Assembly (NCBI RefSeq): GCF_014698045.1
Contig: NZ_JACJSE010000010.1
Location: 62,001-126,000 of the forward strand
Source of the DNA: Aulosira sp. FACHB-615
Lineage (GTDB): Bacteria > Cyanobacteriota > Cyanobacteriia > Cyanobacteriales > Nostocaceae
DNA length: 64,000 nucleotides
Direction: 5' to 3'
Position numbers and translations under genes: made by a program. Within the stretch, counting starts at the first letter, position 1, and every line of letters begins with the position of its first letter. Under the pieces are notes generated by a model. That model searched no databases. It was not told the DNA's origin and saw nothing but the letters and a program-made list of their open reading frames with translations. Shown one piece after another: positions 60,822 to 64,000 of the stretch.

Positions 60822-61142
60822 ATGATTTCAGGTGGAGTCGAAGTTAAAGTTAGTCGTTTAGAATCGATTGTTGAGCAGATTGGCGAAGCAGTTCTTACTA
60901 CTACAGAAACAATTGAAAGCCTCGCTGAAAGATTAGATTATCTGAGTTTACAAGTCGAGGCTCAAGGCCGGCAGTTACAACAACAAGGCAATCAAATTTT
61001 TGCTTTGTGCGATACTATGCAAAACTTAGCGCAGTCTCAAGATTATACTGTGCAGAAACTCTCCCAACTTACCCAGACTTTAGATAAGTTAACATCTTTG
61101 ATGCAAAGGTTAGATAGAGAAGGAGTTAACAGTAAATATTGA
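60822..61142 (+). CDS. Small coiled-coil protein
   Basis: The 106-residue product is nearly all helix with heptad repeats: SRLESIVEQIGEAVLTTTET, then IESLAERLDYLSLQVEAQGR and LQQQGNQIFALCDTMQNLAQ. It is likely a homotypic coiled coil; the only cysteine lies in the middle. No partner is evident. GGTGG lies about 6 bases upstream of ATG 60822, and the spacing is good. No family recognised. Confidence 0.7.
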   Translation: MISGGVEVKVSRLESIVEQIGEAVLTTTETIESLAERLDYLSLQVEAQGRQLQQQGNQIFALCDTMQNLAQSQDYTVQKLSQLTQTLDKLTSLMQRLDREGVNSKY

Positions 61143-61266
61143 GTAATGAGTAATGACTTATTACTTAAAGAATGGGAAAATAACTTGAATTTTTCACCCC
61201 TGAAAAGGTACAAAATCAACAGCCTACCCCCAGCCTCCTGATTGATAGGCTTAATTTCTGATTTGC

Positions 61267-61947
61267 CTATACTCTTAACTGAGTAATGGCGATATTGCCA
61301 GAAAAGCAAACATCCACATCACTACCAGGAGTGCGATCGCGTTTCCCATATTCCCCTACATAATAAAATTCATTGCCATCCACACGATAATTAATCGGCA
61401 AAGCTTTATTACAGGGTTGACAAAATACCATTTTGGGGTCTGGTTCTCCTGGCTGTAAGTGGGGGAGATTTACATTCCAGAAGCATCCGGGTTCGAGAGG
61501 TCTTGGAATTAAATCAGCCAACACCTCAGCTGTTAATTTTGCGGCTAATTCCCAATCAAAATTTTGCTTGGCTTTGCGATAGTGAGAAATAGCAATTCCC
61601 GGAATCCCATTCATAGCGGCTTCGCGCACAGCAGCTACAGTCCCAGAAATATAAACATCGACACCCAGATTTCCACCCGCATTAATTCCAGATAAGACTA
61701 GTTTGGTATCTGGGCAAATTTGCGATATGGCTATTCTCACACAATCCGCCGGAGTCCCAGCGATCGCATATTCCTGCTCGGAACGCTGTTGAATATTAAT
61801 AGAACGAGTTGTCGTCACTTGATGCCCACAACCTGATTGATGATCTTTCGGTGCAGCGACAATCACATTTTCACTGTTCACAGCCCGCAGCAACGCTTCA
61901 ATTCCAGGCGCATCAATACCATCGTCGTTAGTCAAAATAATCGTCAT
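61267..61947 (-). CDS. surE: 5'/3'-nucleotidase SurE
   Basis: SurE is a metal-dependent nucleotidase with survival roles in stationary phase. The 226-residue product shows the metal-site motif TNDDGID (D8, D9), S38 in DHQSGCG, and the LVLSGINAGGNLG loop, together with GTVAAVREAAMNGIPGIAIS. The C-terminal half contains the PGCFWNVNLPHLQPGE segment. It lies 8 bases after the stop of the response-regulator/kinase gene on the same strand, so the two may be in one transcription unit. Confidence 0.93.
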   Translation of the reverse strand: MTIILTNDDGIDAPGIEALLRAVNSENVIVAAPKDHQSGCGHQVTTTRSINIQQRSEQEYAIAGTPADCVRIAISQICPDTKLVLSGINAGGNLGVDVYISGTVAAVREAAMNGIPGIAISHYRKAKQNFDWELAAKLTAEVLADLIPRPLEPGCFWNVNLPHLQPGEPDPKMVFCQPCNKALPINYRVDGNEFYYVGEYGKRDRTPGSDVDVCFSGNIAITQLRV

Positions 61948-61955
61948 TTATCAGC

Positions 61956-63254
61956 CTAATGAATTGGAATAGTAATTGTAAATTCTGAACCCTTCCCTAG
62001 TACAGAATATACATCCAATTTACCTTGATGCTTTTCGACAATAATTTGATGGGCAATTGATAATCCTAAACCTGTTCCTTGCCCAACTGCTTTAGTCGTA
62101 AATAAATGCTCAAAGATTTTTTGCTGAATCTCCGCCGACATTCCCACACCATTATCTTTAATCCGAATCAAAACACTTTGTTTATCTTCACTCACAGAAG
62201 TTGTAATCCAAATCCGATTCGGCTGCTGCTCAATTTCACTATAACTCCGCCCTATATTCGACTCTTCTAAAGCATCAATGGCATTGGTTAAAATATTCAT
62301 AAATACCTGATTTAACTGACCGCTAAAGCAAGTCACAGAAGGTAAACTTCCATAATTTTTCATCACTTCGATTTCGGGGCGGATTTTGGAAGCTTTCAAG
62401 CGGTGTTTGAGAATCATAATTGTACTGTCTATACCATTATGAATATTGCAGAAAACTTTCCGGTCTTGATCAGAGCGCGAAAAATTCCGCAGACTAGTAC
62501 TGATGTTGCGAATGCGCTGAACTCCCTCTTTCATCGAAGTAATTAAGTTAGGTAGGTCAGAGCGCATATAGTCTAAATCTGTTTCTGCAATTTCGGCTTG
62601 AATAGCAGCTACAGGTTCAGGATAGTTTTGCTGATAAAGGTCAATTATCTTCATCAAGTTATTAAAATAATTTGTAGTATGAGCCAGATTGCCATGAATA
62701 CAACTCACAGGATTATTAATTTCGTGAGCAATACCCGTGACTAACTGACCTAAAGCAGACATTTTCTCTTTCTGAATTAATTGCAGTTGATATGCTTGTA
62801 AATCTTTTAAGGCTTGGGATAGTTCGGCAGTTCTTTCGGCGACTCTTTGTTCTAAAGTTTTAGTTAAATAACGCAGTTGTAAGTGGGTTTTAATTCTTGC
62901 TAATACTTCTTCTTTTTGACAGGGTTTAGTAATATAATCAACAGCTCCTAAACTTAGTCCTTTGACCTTAGTTTCTGTATCCGAAATTCCCGTCATAAAA
63001 ATTACTGGAATATCTTGTGTTAAGGGGTCTGTCTTTAATTTTCGACAAGTTTCCAAGCCATCGATTCCAGGCATCATGACATCTAGTAAAATTAAATCTG
63101 GTAATTTATCTTGAATTTGCTGAAGTGCCTTTTCGCCATTTCTCGCTGTAGTCACACTAAATCCCGCATTGGTTAATGCGTCAGAGATAATTTCTAGATT
63201 TGTGATAGTATCATCTACAATTAAAATTAAACTATTTTCTTGTAAGTTCAGCAT
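61956..63254 (-). CDS. Hybrid protein: receiver domain then histidine kinase
   Basis: The 432-residue protein starts with a response-regulator receiver: acidic D14/D15, phospho-acceptor D58 in LLDVMMPG, conserved K110. A linker helix (about 130-160) and a HisKA domain follow with GIAHEINNPV (H177). An ATPase domain has N-box MNILTNAIDAL, DNGVGM and GTGLGLSIAHQ. No membrane helix is present, so it is a cytosolic, diffusible sensor-kinase of the common cyanobacterial receiver-kinase type. I use the Met at 63254, as the 49 residues from 63401 are unlike any domain. A paralogous kinase follows upstream at the edge. Confidence 0.88.
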   Translation of the reverse strand: MLNLQENSLILIVDDTITNLEIISDALTNAGFSVTTARNGEKALQQIQDKLPDLILLDVMMPGIDGLETCRKLKTDPLTQDIPVIFMTGISDTETKVKGLSLGAVDYITKPCQKEEVLARIKTHLQLRYLTKTLEQRVAERTAELSQALKDLQAYQLQLIQKEKMSALGQLVTGIAHEINNPVSCIHGNLAHTTNYFNNLMKIIDLYQQNYPEPVAAIQAEIAETDLDYMRSDLPNLITSMKEGVQRIRNISTSLRNFSRSDQDRKVFCNIHNGIDSTIMILKHRLKASKIRPEIEVMKNYGSLPSVTCFSGQLNQVFMNILTNAIDALEESNIGRSYSEIEQQPNRIWITTSVSEDKQSVLIRIKDNGVGMSAEIQQKIFEHLFTTKAVGQGTGLGLSIAHQIIVEKHQGKLDVYSVLGKGSEFTITIPIH

Positions 63255-63527
63255 TGGGATGTTTTGGGTTGAAATATTAAAATCAGAATCAGTGAGTTGG
63301 TCGCAGTTACAAGTATAAAAACTCTGAACGATTAGCAAAATATTTGAGTAAATATACTGTGAAAAATTAAGATAGGGATAAAGCTTGTAACTGCTATCCA
63401 CTGTTACTTATTTTTCCCAAAGCAGCAGCAGCTATTACTATTGCTGTGAAAATTTTCTTCACCCAATTTGCAACAGCACTAGCAGAGTTCGGATTTATGA
63501 CTTATTTCTTCAAAATCTCAATAAACT

Positions 63528-64000
63528 TCAGAAACTTCCTTGGTAAATAGGAATGGCGATCGCAAACTTAGCGCCTTCTCCTGGTGAAGCATCAACTTCT
63601 AAAGAGCCTCCGTGTTTTTCCACAATAATTTCCCGCGCGATCGCTAACCCCAAACCAGTCCCTTTACCTAGAGGCTTGGTAGTAAAAAATTGCTCAAACA
63701 TTCTCTGCTGCACATCTACAGACATTCCAACGCCATTATCAGCAATCTCAATCAACACAGATTTTCGATCACTACTAACTTTTGTGCTGATCCAAATCGT
63801 TGGAGTTGGCTCACTTGCATTTGATTCTTGCTTTTCGATCGCCTCATCAATTGCATCAATGGCATTTGCTAACAAATTCATCAAAACTTGGTTGATTTTG
63901 CCTGCATAGCATTCTACTAAAGGTAAATCACCGTATTCCTTCACCACCTCAATCGCTGGACGTGCGGTGGTAGCTTTAATCCGGCTGCTTAAAATGACTA
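63528..64000 (-). CDS. Histidine kinase, C-terminal part (start outside window)
   Basis: The reading frame continues past the right edge (the codons before GTG 63947 read VILSSRIKATTARPAIEV), so the true start and N-terminal domains are missing. The visible part has N-box MNLLANAIDAI, G1 DNGVGM and GTGLGLAIAREIIVEK, the ATPase core of a histidine kinase. The sequence is closely related to the neighbouring gene ending at 63254 (e.g. KATTARPAIEVVKEYG against KASKIRPEIEVMKNYG), so they are probably tandem paralogues. Confidence 0.87.
   Translation of the reverse strand, partial: VILSSRIKATTARPAIEVVKEYGDLPLVECYAGKINQVLMNLLANAIDAIDEAIEKQESNASEPTPTIWISTKVSSDRKSVLIEIADNGVGMSVDVQQRMFEQFFTTKPLGKGTGLGLAIAREIIVEKHGGSLEVDASPGEGAKFAIAIPIYQGSF

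Overview
The window looks like chromosomal DNA of a filamentous, probably heterocyst-forming cyanobacterium of the Nostoc/Anabaena/Calothrix type. Supporting signs are the many HIP1 octamers (GCGATCGC) inside and between genes, a high-light-inducible (Hlip) gene with RpaB/HLR1-like octamers in front of it, a PEP-CTERM protein, cyanobacteria-associated families (DUF1822, DUF1400, PhoX), caspase-STAND signalling, and many heptamer tandem repeats (STRR) and MITE-like palindromes typical of these genomes. The genus is an inference from style, not from a marker gene. No rRNA, tRNA or CRISPR array was seen.

Layout. 0-7.3 kb: a methyltransferase cut by the left edge, a HAD phosphatase, pyrE, a beta-hydroxyacid-dehydrogenase-like reductase, an IS4-type transposase remnant among repeats, a Tat-exported PhoX-like phosphatase and a PEP-CTERM protein. 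7.6-15.1 kb: a small exported protein, a sensor kinase, a RibD-like reductase with a FemAB/GNAT-like protein, a compact three-gene module beginning with a TIGR04255 protein (12.4-13.9 kb), and a TPR protein. 15.4-20.9 kb: Hlip and partner, queA, yraN, a pentapeptide protein, a DUF2207-like protein and a Lin0512 protein. 21.3-23.6 kb: a second, opposite TIGR04255 module whose third gene resembles the third gene of the first module. 23.9-35.8 kb: SPFH protein, ABC exporter, galE, a UreH-like/ferric-reductase-like fusion, an M28 peptidase and a DUF1400 hydrolase. 35.8-40.1 kb: a repeat-dense zone holding a candidate small RNA, an AbrB-type membrane protein and an ankyrin/kelch-like gene bracketed by inverted copies of one MITE-like element. 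40.2-47.4 kb: hisD, PAP2 phosphatase, an APC permease and a transporter run (CadD, TauE/SafE, DUF1634). 48.1-56.1 kb: a caspase-STAND protein, a DUF1822 protein, a 53-residue protein and a sigma-like factor on one strand, with a divergent exported protein. 56.5-64 kb: M48 protease, a membrane protein, a sugar transferase, a coiled-coil protein, surE and two neighbouring paralogous histidine kinases, the last cut by the right edge.

How the genes fit together. Most are single housekeeping or stress genes. Two sets look like systems: the pair of overlapping three-gene TIGR04255 modules (uncharacterised; no known function assigned here), and the caspase-STAND / DUF1822 / sigma-like / exported-protein locus, which has the architecture expected of a signalling or programmed-death island. 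A recurring theme is repeats that have entered coding sequence: the low-complexity insert in yraN, the repeat-encoded C terminus of the caspase protein, and stop codons in or at the edge of repeats at two other genes.
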